DNA of 64,000 nt from Phreatobacter sp. (GCF_030691135.1 NZ_JAUYFA010000031.1:1-64000); one strand, 5' to 3'. Positions 35,805 to 46,062 are shown, counted from the stretch's first letter. Notes: generated by a model not told the origin, from the sequence alone. Numbers and translations are program-made.

Positions 35805-37139
35805 TCAGGGCCTGGCGGGGACACCGAGGAACGGGCGGCTGAAGGAAGTGATCCCGACCTGCGCCTGATGCGCGGCAACCACCAGAACGAGGTAACCGGT
35901 GGCGAAGACCGTGTTGGTCTGGTCGTGGCTGAACAGGAGGTTGGTCAGGCCGAAGATCGCATAACTCCCCGACAGCAGCACCGCGAAGGCCCAGCGCTCA
36001 CGCTGACGCCCGTCCCGCGGCGCCTGTCCGACGATGATGAGCGGCGCGACCAGCAGCAGCACCAGGGCGAGAAGGCCGACGATGCCGCGGCCGACCGCCA
36101 CCGAGATGAACTCGTTGTGGAGATGGCGATAGGCCGGAATGGCGATCCCGGCGCGCGCGGCCCGCGCCCGCACCTCCGCCACGGCGTTCTGGCTGCCGTA
36201 GCCGACGAAGGGGCGATCGAGGAAGGCATCGAACCCATGGGTCCACAGCATGACCCGATGGGCCGTCGAGGGGTCGCGGTCGACGCCGAGGGTCTCGCTC
36301 TGCAGGGCCTGGCGCACCTCTTCGACGCGCTCCGGCACCTTCAGGGCAATCGCGAAGACCGCGAGCCCGGCGGCGAGAACCGAGGCCACCAGCACAGTCT
36401 GCCCGATCCGCACCCGGATCAACGGCCAGACATGAACCACGACCACGACGGCGACCAGCGGCAGCGCCAGCAGCGCGCCACGCGTCTGCGACAGGAAGCT
36501 GCCGCCGATGCCGCAGACGAGCGCAGCGAAAGCGAAAGCCTTCATCGCCGGCGACAGGCGGGTAAACCCGACCATCGACAGTCCGGCCGCGAGGATGGCC
36601 GTGCCCCCGAAGGGAATGGCGTTCGCCATTCCGGCGGTGGCGCGCGGGTGGCCGAGGAGGAAAACCTGCACCAGCGCGAGGCAGAAGGAGACGATGGCGG
36701 CGGCGCGGACCCCGTTCAGGAAGAGATCGAAGACATCGACCTTCGGCGTCTGCACGAGGGTGCCGACCAGGACGGTCAGCGCGAGGAAATGCATCGCGGT
36801 GCCCACATCAAGCCAACCCGCGGCCTTGTTGGCGAAGGCGAGCGGCGAGATCATCGTCACGAAGAAATAGCCGAGGGCGACGAGGCAAGCGAAGGCCGTC
36901 GTCGGCGGCCAGACCCAGGAGATGCGGCGGCCAAGAAAGATCAGGCCGATATAGATGCACGCCCCGAAATAGAAGAAGGTCGCGACGCTGCCGAGGGTCA
37001 GCGGCAGGAAGGCGAGCACCGGAATATAGAGATAGGCGATGCGGTTCGGGTCGTCGATCGTCGCCCGGATCCAGGCCCAGGCGGCAGCGACCAGTCCCCG
37101 TCGCGGCGAGGTGTTCGGCGGACCTTCCATTGAACTCAT
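35805..37139 (-). CDS. O-antigen ligase / Wzy-family polytopic membrane protein
   Basis: Polytopic; large loop and TMs with FLSQTRGALLALPL, HGFDAFLDRPFVGYGSQNAV, HLHNEFISVAVGRGIVGLLALVLLL. Confidence 0.9.
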   Translation of the reverse strand: MSSMEGPPNTSPRRGLVAAAWAWIRATIDDPNRIAYLYIPVLAFLPLTLGSVATFFYFGACIYIGLIFLGRRISWVWPPTTAFACLVALGYFFVTMISPLAFANKAAGWLDVGTAMHFLALTVLVGTLVQTPKVDVFDLFLNGVRAAAIVSFCLALVQVFLLGHPRATAGMANAIPFGGTAILAAGLSMVGFTRLSPAMKAFAFAALVCGIGGSFLSQTRGALLALPLVAVVVVVHVWPLIRVRIGQTVLVASVLAAGLAVFAIALKVPERVEEVRQALQSETLGVDRDPSTAHRVMLWTHGFDAFLDRPFVGYGSQNAVAEVRARAARAGIAIPAYRHLHNEFISVAVGRGIVGLLALVLLLVAPLIIVGQAPRDGRQRERWAFAVLLSGSYAIFGLTNLLFSHDQTNTVFATGYLVLVVAAHQAQVGITSFSRPFLGVPARP

Positions 37140-37155
37140 GACGACTGACGCTGCC

Positions 37156-37908
37156 TTATCGCTGCAGCCCCATCGAAGCTGTCAGTCCTCCATCGATGGA
37201 AAGGGTAGCGCCTGTCATATAACTTGCAAGCGGCGACAGCAGATAGGCGACGAGACCGCCGATTTCCTCGGGCCGCGCGAAACGTCCGGCGGGAATCTGG
37301 CTCTCCATCTTGTCGCGATAATCGGCATATCTGGCCATCATGTCGGTATCGACGAAGCCAGGGGCGACGACATTGACCGTCACGCCGCGTTTGGCGCTCT
37401 CGATCGCCAGCGTCCGGCAATAGGCGGCGAGCGCGGCCTTGGACGCCCCATAGGCGGCATTGCCCTGGTTGGAGCGCTCCGCCGTCACCGAGCCGATGGC
37501 GACGATCCGCCCGTTCCGGGCCCGCATCATCGGGCGCACCACGGCATTCACCAGGCGCGTGAAGGCGAAGAAATTGATCTGCATGACCGCCTCGGCCTTG
37601 GCCTGGTCCATGACCGCGGCGAGTTGGTCGTAGGGCTGCCCGGCATTGTGGACGAGGCCATAGAGCGCTTCGCCCTTTTCGAGCTCGGCGCAGAAGGCGT
37701 CGACCGCCGTCTTGTCGGCGAGGTCGAGGGTCGCGATCCCGACGTCACGATCCGGGTGCGAGGCCTTGAGCTCCGCCACAAGCGCTTCGGCCGCCGTGCC
37801 CGAGGAGCGCACCGTGAAGGTCACATCGTGGCCGGCGGCGACGAGCGCCCGGACGATGGCCGCGCCCATGCCCTTGGCGCCGCCGGTGACGAGGACGCGC
37901 CCCATCAC
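37156..37908 (-). CDS. 3-oxoacyl-ACP reductase-type SDR (FabG-like)
   Basis: VLVTGGAKGMGAAIV, IVAIGSVTAERSNQGNAAYGASKAALAAYCRTLAIE, TGATLSIDGGLTAS. Confidence 0.92.
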   Translation of the reverse strand: MMGRVLVTGGAKGMGAAIVRALVAAGHDVTFTVRSSGTAAEALVAELKASHPDRDVGIATLDLADKTAVDAFCAELEKGEALYGLVHNAGQPYDQLAAVMDQAKAEAVMQINFFAFTRLVNAVVRPMMRARNGRIVAIGSVTAERSNQGNAAYGASKAALAAYCRTLAIESAKRGVTVNVVAPGFVDTDMMARYADYRDKMESQIPAGRFARPEEIGGLVAYLLSPLASYMTGATLSIDGGLTASMGLQR

Positions 37909-39179
37909 GCCGGCTCCGCGGCGAGGACCAGGCAGACGTTCTGACCGCCGAAGCCGAAGGAATTGGAGATGGCGCGGGTGACTTTCGCCTTGCGGGCGAC
38001 ATTGGGCACGAGATCCATCCTGATCGCGGGGTCCGCCTCGGTATGGTTGATCGTTGGCGGAATGACGCCGCTGCGGATGGTCATCAGCGTGAACACCGCC
38101 TCGATGGCGCCGGCCGCCGACAGGGTGTGGCCGATCATCGACTTGTTGGACGACACGGCGATCCCCGCGAGATGATCACCGAAGACGGCGGCGAGGCCGA
38201 CATATTCCATCTTGTCGTTCTCGGGCGTCGACGTGCCGTGGGCGTTGACATACTGGACGTCGGCAGGTGTGACGCCGGCATCGTCAAGGGCATTCCTGAT
38301 GCAGCCGATGATCGGCGCGCCGTCCGGGCTGGACCGGGTGCGATGGAAGCTGTCGGCCATCTCGCCGCAGCCCTCGACGACGCCGAGAATGGTCGCGCCA
38401 CGCGCCGTGGCATGTTCCCAGGATTCGAGCACCAGGGCCCCCGCCCCCTCGGCCATGACGAAGCCGTCGCGGTCCTTGGAGAAGGGCCGGGCCGCGGCGG
38501 TCGGGTCGCCGTTGCGGGTCGACAGCGCGGACAGGAGCGAGAAGCGCACCAGTGATTCCTGGTTGGCGGAACCGTCGGCGCCGATGACGAGCGCCGCTTC
38601 GGTCTCGCCGCGGCGGATCGCCTCGACGGCCAGCTGGATGGCGGTCGCCCCGGTGGCGCAGGCTGTGGAGATCGAGATCGGCGCGCCCTTGGTGCCGAAG
38701 CGGTCGGCGAGCGCATCGCCCACCGAGCCGAAGAGGAAGCGCGTCTGCATCGCGCTGAAATCCTTGGCCGCGGCGCCCCTGAGAATGTCGGTATAGGTGA
38801 TGTCGGCGCTCTTGCCGGAGGCGCGGGCGAGATCCTGCCGCTGCGGCCATTCCAGCTCCACCGGCGGCATGCCGAGGAAGAGCGGGCCGGGGAAGGTGCC
38901 GGCATCGCCGATCCTCGCCTCGGCCACCGCCTCCTCGCCGGCCAGCGCCGCCATCTTGGTGGTGAGGTCGGGGGCATTGTCGAAGGGCACGAAATCGACG
39001 GTGCCGGCGATGGTGGTGCGCAGGCCCTCGATCGGGAAACGGGTGATCGTATGGATGCCGGACTGGCCGGCCGTCAGCTTCGACCAGTTCTCGTCCTTGC
39101 CCTGGCCGAGCGAGGTGACGACGCCCATGCCGGTGACGACGACGACCGGGCGGCCGTGCTTGTCCTTCATGTGAGCCAT
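37905..39179 (-). CDS. beta-ketoacyl-ACP synthase (FabF1-XL-like)
   Basis: VVVTGMGVVTSLGQG, STACATGATAIQLAVEAIRRGETEAALVIGAD, VNAHGTSTPENDKMEY; XL gene context. Confidence 0.93.
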   Translation of the reverse strand: MAHMKDKHGRPVVVVTGMGVVTSLGQGKDENWSKLTAGQSGIHTITRFPIEGLRTTIAGTVDFVPFDNAPDLTTKMAALAGEEAVAEARIGDAGTFPGPLFLGMPPVELEWPQRQDLARASGKSADITYTDILRGAAAKDFSAMQTRFLFGSVGDALADRFGTKGAPISISTACATGATAIQLAVEAIRRGETEAALVIGADGSANQESLVRFSLLSALSTRNGDPTAAARPFSKDRDGFVMAEGAGALVLESWEHATARGATILGVVEGCGEMADSFHRTRSSPDGAPIIGCIRNALDDAGVTPADVQYVNAHGTSTPENDKMEYVGLAAVFGDHLAGIAVSSNKSMIGHTLSAAGAIEAVFTLMTIRSGVIPPTINHTEADPAIRMDLVPNVARKAKVTRAISNSFGFGGQNVCLVLAAEPA

Positions 39180-39189
39180 GGTGTCCTCC

Positions 39190-40395
39190 TCAGATCGCCT
39201 CGACGAGGGCCATGCCCTCGCCGCGCCAGTGCCCGACGGAGGTGACGACCGCCTGCTTGACCTTGCGGGTCATGCGCGCCTCGTCCTTGGAACCGCCGAT
39301 CGGCGGGACGGCCTCGCCGCGCGCCACCATCATCGCCGCCAGCGCGACATTCGCCGGGAAGGTCGCCTCGACGCTGTGGCCGATGACCGAGCCGGTGGCC
39401 CGTGTCGGCACCCGCCGCTGGTCGAGAATGTCGCGCTCGATGGCCATTGCACCGCTGACGCCGGTGGCGCCGGAGACGACCACCGTGGCGCCGGGAATGA
39501 GGCCGGGCGAGATCTCGTTCCACTGCACGGCCATGGAATGCTCAGCATCCCCGTCCTTGCGGCGGGTGCGGTCGGAGGACACCCTGGCGAGCCTGGCGAT
39601 GGGCTTGGCGCCGCGCTTCTCGGCATGTTCGCGCGCCTCGATCACGAGGAAGGCGCCGACCGAGCCGAGAATCGTACCGCCGCCGTCCTTCGGCCGCTCC
39701 CAGACCGGCACCCAGGGCCCGGTCCAGTTCATGTGGCCGAGCTCGAAATGCAGGATCGTGTCCGGCCGCTCCGCCGAATAGGCGCCGCCCACCAGGAAGA
39801 TGTCGCCCTGCGCGGCATGGCAGCGGCCGAGGGCGACGCGCACCGCGTCGACGCCCGCCATCTCCTCGCCCATGAAGGTGCGAGAGGAGCCGACGACGCC
39901 ATGGACGATGGAGATGTTGCCGGCGAGGAGGTTGGAGAGCTGGGCGAGGAACAGCGTCGGACGCAGGTCGTTCATCAGCCGCTCGTTGAGGAACTTGCCG
40001 GGCTCGTTGGAGGCCTCCAGCCCCGACAGGATCTGCCCGTCGACGGCATAGTCGCGCTCGCCGCCGCCGGCGGCGACGATCATGTGCATCGACTTCAACA
40101 GGTCGTCCTGGCCCTTGACCCCGGCATTCTCCAGTGCGAGGCCGGCGGCATAGGTGCCGAGGCGCTGCCAGCCCTCCATCTGCCGGCGGTCGCCGCGGTC
40201 AGGAATCTGCTTGGCGAGGTCCAGCGCGACGGCGGGATGGACATGATAGGGCGCATGGGTGGTCGAATCGAGTTTCAGCCACGTCTCGCGGTCGCCGTTC
40301 AGGGCGTCCCAGTGGGCATCGAGCCCCTCTCCGAGCGCGGAGACGAGGCCGATCCCGGTGATCCAGGCCTCACGTTCCGGGGCAATTGCCATCAT
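39190..40395 (-). CDS. beta-ketoacyl-ACP synthase family protein (FabF2-XL-like)
   Basis: AWITGIGLVSALGEGLDAHWDALNG; weakly conserved catalytic residues; next to fabF1/fabZ/acpXL-like genes. Confidence 0.88.
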   Translation of the reverse strand: MMAIAPEREAWITGIGLVSALGEGLDAHWDALNGDRETWLKLDSTTHAPYHVHPAVALDLAKQIPDRGDRRQMEGWQRLGTYAAGLALENAGVKGQDDLLKSMHMIVAAGGGERDYAVDGQILSGLEASNEPGKFLNERLMNDLRPTLFLAQLSNLLAGNISIVHGVVGSSRTFMGEEMAGVDAVRVALGRCHAAQGDIFLVGGAYSAERPDTILHFELGHMNWTGPWVPVWERPKDGGGTILGSVGAFLVIEAREHAEKRGAKPIARLARVSSDRTRRKDGDAEHSMAVQWNEISPGLIPGATVVVSGATGVSGAMAIERDILDQRRVPTRATGSVIGHSVEATFPANVALAAMMVARGEAVPPIGGSKDEARMTRKVKQAVVTSVGHWRGEGMALVEAI

Positions 40396-40404
40396 GCACT
40401 CCCT

Positions 40405-40878
40405 TCAGGCCGTTTCCAGCTTCTCGAACGGGAACTGGAGACGTTCCCCCCACTCGCGGATCATCGAGGCGAATTTCGGATCGGGGAAGGTTTTCACCGC
40501 GAACTTGATTTCCGCCTCGGCGACCTTCTTGCCCTCGCGGGTGATGAAGGCCTTCGTGACCGCATAGCCCGACCCGTCGCCGATCATTTCCGCATGCACG
40601 ACGAGCGGCGTCGAGGGCTGCACGAAGTCACGCATCTTGGTGCTGTTGGTGCCGACCAGAAAGGGCATGGCGGTGAGGCCGTTCAGACCGAGGATCAGCC
40701 AGCCCGAGGCCTGCGCCATCGCCTCGATCATCAGCACGCCCGGCAGGAGCGGATAGCCGGGGAAATGGCCCTCGAACACCGGACTTTCGGCAGGAACATC
40801 CGCCGCCGCCGTCAGGGTCCTGGCCTGCGCGTCGAAGGAGACGACGCGCGTGATCATCTGGAAGTATTCGAGCCGCAT
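40405..40878 (-). CDS. fabZXL: 3-hydroxyacyl-ACP dehydratase (FabZ-XL-like)
   Basis: EGHFPGYPLLPGVLMIEAMAQASGWLIL hot-dog motif. The 339-aa ORF start is upstream read-through. Confidence 0.9.
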   Translation of the reverse strand: MRLEYFQMITRVVSFDAQARTLTAAADVPAESPVFEGHFPGYPLLPGVLMIEAMAQASGWLILGLNGLTAMPFLVGTNSTKMRDFVQPSTPLVVHAEMIGDGSGYAVTKAFITREGKKVAEAEIKFAVKTFPDPKFASMIREWGERLQFPFEKLETA

Positions 40879-40993
40879 GGGAGGATTGATCTCCCGTGCC
40901 GGGAGGCTTTCGAAAGGGTTGGATGACGAAACCGGCCGGGGGGGCCGGCCGGTGATGCAGAATGAACTGTGGCGGGCCGGCGGACCGCCGGGA

Positions 40994-41275
40994 TCAAGCG
41001 CCCTTGGCAGCGACCAGCTCGTCGATCTTGCCGCACAGCGCGCCGAGGACGAAATAGTCTTCCGTCTTCGCCTTGCCCTCGTTGACCTCCTGCGTCCACT
41101 TTTCGAGCGGCAGCTTGATGCCGAATGCCTTGTCGATGGCGAAGGCGATGTCGAGGAAGTCGAGCGAATCGATACCGAGATCGTCGATCGCGTGGCTCTC
41201 GGACGTGATCTTCTCAAGCGGGATGTCACACGTTTCCGAGATGATCTTCGAGACGGTTTCGAAGGTGGACGACAT
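40994..41275 (-). CDS. acpXL: specialized acyl carrier protein AcpXL
   Basis: [51 protein letters not shown] (DSLDF phosphopantetheine site); 93 aa. Confidence 0.92.
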   Translation of the reverse strand: MSSTFETVSKIISETCDIPLEKITSESHAIDDLGIDSLDFLDIAFAIDKAFGIKLPLEKWTQEVNEGKAKTEDYFVLGALCGKIDELVAAKGA

Positions 41276-41602
41276 GGTGGCGCAATCTCCGTGGCGGCCG
41301 TCAGATGGTGATCAAAGCGGCACGAAACAAGGCAATCGCCCGTACAGGGCGCCCCGAATAGGAAGCTGCTGCTATAGATGAGGCGGCAGGCCGCATCAAC
41401 CCTTCGTCTCGTGTCCCCGGCCACAGCGGCGGTGATGGTGCTGCACGCCGTCGGCGCCCGGGCGCGCGCGTCCTTCGGCGGGCGTCCTTCGGTTGACGAG
41501 CCCGCCCCGGGCCTTTAGGCACCGGCGCCTTGCATTCTTTGCTGGCGCGGCGGCCCGATCTGCCACACAGCGGGCTATTCCGCCCTGAAGAGGATCATCC
41601 CC

Positions 41603-42625
41603 ATGCGCGCCCTTCGCCTCCACGGTGACCGCGACCTCCGCATCGAGGAGATCGCGGACGCCCCCGCCCCGGCCCGCGGCGAGGTCCGCATCAAGGTCGC
41701 GGCCGTCGCGCTCAACCATATCGACGTCTGGGGATTCCGCGGCATGGCCTTCGCAAAGCGCCAGATGCCGCTGGTGGTGGGCGCCGAGGCCTCCGGCACC
41801 ATCGAGAGCATCGGCGACGGCGTCACCGCGTTCAAGGCCGGCGACAAGGTCGTCATGTTCGGCGCCAAGACCTGCGGCACCTGTCAGTTCTGCCGCGCCG
41901 GCCAGGACAACCTGTGCACCGACGTGCAGGGCATCATGGGCTTCCACATCGACGGGTTCGCGCGCGAATATGTGACGATGGAGGCCCGCCACGTCGTCCA
42001 GGTGCCCGCCGCCGTGTCGTTGCGCGATGCCGCCACCGCTGCGATCACCTTCTCCACCGTGGAGCACATGCTCTTCGACAATTGCCGGCTGCAGCCAGGC
42101 GAGACCGTCCTCGTCCAGGCCGGCGGATCGGGCATCGGCACTGTCGCGATCAAGGTCGCGAAGGCGCTCGGCTGCACGGTGATCACGACGGTCGGTGACG
42201 ACGACAAGGTCGCCAAGGCGCTCGCCATCGGCGCCGACCACGCCATCAACTACCGCACCGAGCGGTTCGAGGGCGTGGTGCGCAAGATCACGAAGAAGAA
42301 GGGCGTCGACGTCGCCTTCGAACATACCGGCGCCGACACGTTCAACCAGTCGCTGTTCTGCCTCCGCCGCGGCGGCAGGCTCGCCACCTGCGGCGCCACG
42401 TCGGGCGCCACCATCACCTTCAACCTGATGCAGCTCTTCCAGCAGCAGTACAAGATCTTCGGCTCGTTCGGCGCCCCCATCCGCGCCATCGCCGACGGCC
42501 TGAAGCGCATCGAGGCGGGCGTCACCCCGGTGATCGACACCGAACTGCCGATGGACCGGTTCTCCGAGGCCCTCGATCGGCTCGAGGGCCGCAAGGTCTT
42601 CGGCAAGATCCTCGTCCAGATCTGA
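41603..42625 (+). CDS. zinc-binding dehydrogenase (AdhXL-like)
   Basis: GADTF/GDKVVMFGAKTCGTCQFCRAGQDNLC, VQAGGSGIGTVAIKVAKALGCTVI; upstream of the lpxXL-like gene. Confidence 0.92.
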   Translation: MRALRLHGDRDLRIEEIADAPAPARGEVRIKVAAVALNHIDVWGFRGMAFAKRQMPLVVGAEASGTIESIGDGVTAFKAGDKVVMFGAKTCGTCQFCRAGQDNLCTDVQGIMGFHIDGFAREYVTMEARHVVQVPAAVSLRDAATAAITFSTVEHMLFDNCRLQPGETVLVQAGGSGIGTVAIKVAKALGCTVITTVGDDDKVAKALAIGADHAINYRTERFEGVVRKITKKKGVDVAFEHTGADTFNQSLFCLRRGGRLATCGATSGATITFNLMQLFQQQYKIFGSFGAPIRAIADGLKRIEAGVTPVIDTELPMDRFSEALDRLEGRKVFGKILVQI

Positions 42626-42637
42626 CGGCGGCTAGCC

Positions 42638-43552
42638 GTGGTCCGCTGGATCCGCCACAACTACCCCGCCGCCATGCTGCCGTTCGACTGGGTCGTCGGC
42701 ATGCTTGTGCTCGGCGCGCTGCGGGCCATCAGCGCGCTCGGCCCCGACAGGGCGAGCGACATCGGCGCCTGGATCCTGCCGCGGCTCGGTCGCCTGCTGC
42801 CGGTCAACCGCACCGGCTACGCCAACCTGAAGGCGGCCTTTCCCGAGAAGCCGGAAGCCGAGATCCAGGCGATCCTCGACGGCTGCTGGCAGAATCTCGG
42901 CCGCACCGCCTTCGAATATGCCTGCATGGACGATCTCTGGGACTATGATCCCGCAAGGCCCAACGACGGCCGCATCGTCACCGACGACGTCGCCCTCTAC
43001 GAGCGGCTGCGCGACGACGGCAAGCCGGCCATCTTCTTCGCCGCCCATCTCGCCAACTGGGAGATGCCGGCGGTGGCCGCCGCCGCCCACGGTCTCGACA
43101 CGACGGCGCTCTACCGCATGCCGAACAACCGGTTCGTCGCCCGCGCCATCCACCGGATCCGCGGCAAGACCATGGGCAAGCTGGTCGCCTCCGGCGGCAG
43201 CGGCGTGCTCCAGCTGGCCCGCGAGCTCGAGGCGAACAACCATGTCGGCATGCTGATCGACCAGCATCTCCAGCGCGGCGTCGACGTCACCTTCTTCGGC
43301 CGGCCCGCCAAGGCGAACCCGACCGCGGCCAGGCTCGCCCGCGAATTCGATTGCCCGGTCCACGGCGTCCGCGTCATCCGCCTGCCCGGCAACCGCTTCC
43401 GGCTGGAGGCGACGGAGGAGCTCGTCCTTCCCCGGGACGGCGAAGGCCGCGTCGACGTCAAGGCGACGATGCAGATGCTGACCGACATCGTCGAGGGCTG
43501 GGTCCGCGAACATCCCGAGCAATGGCTCTGGTTGCACCGCCGCTGGCGGTGA
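42638..43552 (+). CDS. lpxXL: lipid A biosynthesis acyltransferase (LpxXL-like)
   Basis: FFAAHLANWEMPAVAAAAHG (HX4E), ANNHVGMLIDQHLQRGVDVTFFGRPAKANPTAARLA; context with acpXL. GTG start. Confidence 0.9.
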   Translation: MVRWIRHNYPAAMLPFDWVVGMLVLGALRAISALGPDRASDIGAWILPRLGRLLPVNRTGYANLKAAFPEKPEAEIQAILDGCWQNLGRTAFEYACMDDLWDYDPARPNDGRIVTDDVALYERLRDDGKPAIFFAAHLANWEMPAVAAAAHGLDTTALYRMPNNRFVARAIHRIRGKTMGKLVASGGSGVLQLARELEANNHVGMLIDQHLQRGVDVTFFGRPAKANPTAARLAREFDCPVHGVRVIRLPGNRFRLEATEELVLPRDGEGRVDVKATMQMLTDIVEGWVREHPEQWLWLHRRWR

Positions 43553-43698
43553 CGGCACCGCCCGACGGCTCCGGCCAGGTCACGGACAGCCACCGGCGAG
43601 CCTCGTCCCAATGGGATGGTTAATGACCGTTTCCGATTGCACGCATTTTACGAAAACGTCGTAGCAATCTATCGCCCCTAAGGTCGTGGTTCGGAAAC

Positions 43699-44790
43699 GT
43701 GCCCCAGGAGGCTGGCATGACCATCATGGACCAGGATCGTCTGAAGAAATTCGCCACCGACCGGCGCGGAAATGTCGCCATGACGCTGGCGCTGGCCGCG
43801 GTACCGCTGTTCGCGACCGTCGGCGGTGCGGTCGATTTTCACCGCGCGTCGCGGGACGCCGCCGAACTGCAGGGCGCCTTCGATGCCGCGGCGCTCGCCG
43901 GCGTGCGCCAGGCCGCCCTCGGTGATGCCGCGGTCAAGCAGACCGCCCAGAGACATATCGACGGCCACCTTTCCGGCCACCTGAAGAGCTATCCGGTGGC
44001 GATCGAAACCTCGGACGGCGGCAAGACGGTGCGCATCCGCACCGACGGCGCCACGATGCCGACGTCGATCCTCGGCGTCATCGGCATGCCGACCCTCAAC
44101 GTCGTGGCGAAGTCGGCGGCGACCTCGACCACCTTTCACACCGTGACCAGCGCCAAGCCGATCATGGCCGAACTCGATCCGGAGGCCGGCGACTACAACC
44201 GCATGTATGTCTATTGCTTCGACAAGAGCCGCCAGAACCATGCCGATTTCGGCCGCTCGCAGATGACGGCCATCGCCGACAATGCCGGCACGAAGTACAA
44301 TTTCAACATGCCCGCCTGCAAGCAGGGCGAGACGATCTCCTACCGCCTCTACAACGTCCGCAACGCCCGGACCAAGCCGCTTCTGTGGGACAACGCGACC
44401 CCCGGCACGCTGATCCCCAACAACCCGGCGGACTGGGCCTCGCCCTGGTCCAACAACCTCTCCTACAACTACTATTCCGACACGACCCTGACCGCCGGGG
44501 TGCCGACGCACAATTTCACCAATGCCGTTCCGATCCTGGAGACGGTGATCTGCGACAACCTCGGTCAGTGCAAGGCCAAGGGGCAGGGCGGCATCATTCC
44601 CGAAGGCAAGAACCGCACGCCGCAGCAGGCCACGAAGGCCTGCGAGCCCGGCAAGTTCATGTATTTCGGCTGGGAAGACCGCCCGCCGGGCTATGGCTGG
44701 ACCGACGGCGACTATGACGACATCCGCGTCATCGTCGAATGCCCGAAGGTCAGCAGCACGGCCACAACCGTCGTCCGTCTGATCGAGTAA
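43699..44790 (+). CDS. TadE/TadG-like Flp pilus-assembly-type protein
   Basis: DRRGNVAMTLALAAVPLFATVGGAVDFHRASRDAAELQGAFDAAALAGVR (TadG N-terminal signature). Confidence 0.85.
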   Translation: MPQEAGMTIMDQDRLKKFATDRRGNVAMTLALAAVPLFATVGGAVDFHRASRDAAELQGAFDAAALAGVRQAALGDAAVKQTAQRHIDGHLSGHLKSYPVAIETSDGGKTVRIRTDGATMPTSILGVIGMPTLNVVAKSAATSTTFHTVTSAKPIMAELDPEAGDYNRMYVYCFDKSRQNHADFGRSQMTAIADNAGTKYNFNMPACKQGETISYRLYNVRNARTKPLLWDNATPGTLIPNNPADWASPWSNNLSYNYYSDTTLTAGVPTHNFTNAVPILETVICDNLGQCKAKGQGGIIPEGKNRTPQQATKACEPGKFMYFGWEDRPPGYGWTDGDYDDIRVIVECPKVSSTATTVVRLIE

Positions 44791-44928
44791 CCCGGCGCGC
44801 GGCCGACCGGAGCCTGCCGGTCGGCTGCAGCGGGAGAACAGCCGCGCGGGGCGGACGCTTTCCTCGGGCTCGGGCCCGCCCTAAGAAGAGGGCATGCTCC
44901 TGCCCATCACATCCCCTGCCCCCGCCCC

Positions 44929-46062
44929 ATGACAGACTGGTCCATTGATGCCGTCGTGATCGGCGCCGGGGTCGTCGGCCTCGCCGCCGCCCGCCGCCTG
45001 GCGCTCGCCGGGCTCGACACCCTCGTCCTCGAGGCGGCCGACGCCATCGGCACCGGCACCTCCTCGCGCAACAGCGAGGTCATCCACGCCTCGCTCTACT
45101 ACCCGACCGGCTCGATCAAGGCCGCCGCCTGCCTGCGCGGCAAGCAGCTCCTCTACCGCTACTGTGCCGACCGCGGCGTGAAGGCGAAGGCCTGCGGCAA
45201 GCTGATGGTGGCGACGTCGGAAGACCAGTTGCCGAAGCTTCAGGCGATCTGGGACCAGGCCCATGTCAACGGCGTCGAGGGCCTGTCCTGGAAGACGGCG
45301 GACGAGGTGCGCGCCCTGGAGCCGGAAGTCTCCTGCATCCGCGCCTTCTTCTCAGCCTCGACCGGCATCGTCGACAGCCACGGCTTCATGCTGGCGCTGC
45401 AGGGCGACCTCGAGAATGCCGGCGGCATGGTCGCCTTCGAGACCCCCATCCTCGGGGCGAGCGTGACGGCGGACGGCATCGTGCTGCGCACCGGCGGCGC
45501 CGAGGCGGCCGAGATCACGGCCCGCATCGTCGTCAATGCGGCGGGCCACTACGCCCCGAAATTCCTGGCGGCGCTGGAGGGCTTCCCCCCGCAGCACAGG
45601 CCGAAACAATGGTATGCCAAGGGCAACTACTTCTCCCTCGTCGGCCGCCAGCCCTTCTCCCGCCTCGTCTATCCCATGCCCGACGGCGCCGGGCTCGGCG
45701 TCCACGCCACCATCGACCTGCAGGGCCGCTGCCGCTTCGGGCCGGACGTGGAATGGGTGGAGAGCGAGAACGACCTCGTCGTCGATCCGCGGCGCTCCGA
45801 CGGCTTCTATGCCGCCATCCGCGCCTATTGGCCGGATCTGCCCGACGGCGCCCTGCAGCCGGACTATTCCGGCATCCGGCCGAAGCTGCATGGGCCGGGC
45901 ATGCCGATGCCCGATTTCCGGGTCGATGGCCCCGAGGTTCACGGCATCCCCCGCCTGGTCAACCTGCTGGGCATCGAGAGCCCGGGCCTGACCGCCTCCC
46001 TCGCCCTCGCCGACCTCGTGGCAGCCCGCCTGGGCCTGCCCGCCCTGGAGACCGTGCCATGA
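44929..46062 (+). CDS. NAD(P)/FAD-dependent oxidoreductase, L-2-hydroxyglutarate oxidase-like
   Basis: DAVVIGAGVVGLAAARRLALAGLDTLVLEAAD, TSSRNSEVIHASLYYPTGSIKAAACLRGKQLLYRYC. Confidence 0.92.
   Translation: MTDWSIDAVVIGAGVVGLAAARRLALAGLDTLVLEAADAIGTGTSSRNSEVIHASLYYPTGSIKAAACLRGKQLLYRYCADRGVKAKACGKLMVATSEDQLPKLQAIWDQAHVNGVEGLSWKTADEVRALEPEVSCIRAFFSASTGIVDSHGFMLALQGDLENAGGMVAFETPILGASVTADGIVLRTGGAEAAEITARIVVNAAGHYAPKFLAALEGFPPQHRPKQWYAKGNYFSLVGRQPFSRLVYPMPDGAGLGVHATIDLQGRCRFGPDVEWVESENDLVVDPRRSDGFYAAIRAYWPDLPDGALQPDYSGIRPKLHGPGMPMPDFRVDGPEVHGIPRLVNLLGIESPGLTASLALADLVAARLGLPALETVP

Noticed and set aside
35244-37133. 629-aa plus-strand ORF
   Set aside because: Antisense to manC-like and O-antigen ligase genes; highly charged, no motifs.
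39178-40926. 582-aa plus-strand ORF
   Set aside because: Antisense shadow of the ketosynthase and FabZ-like genes.
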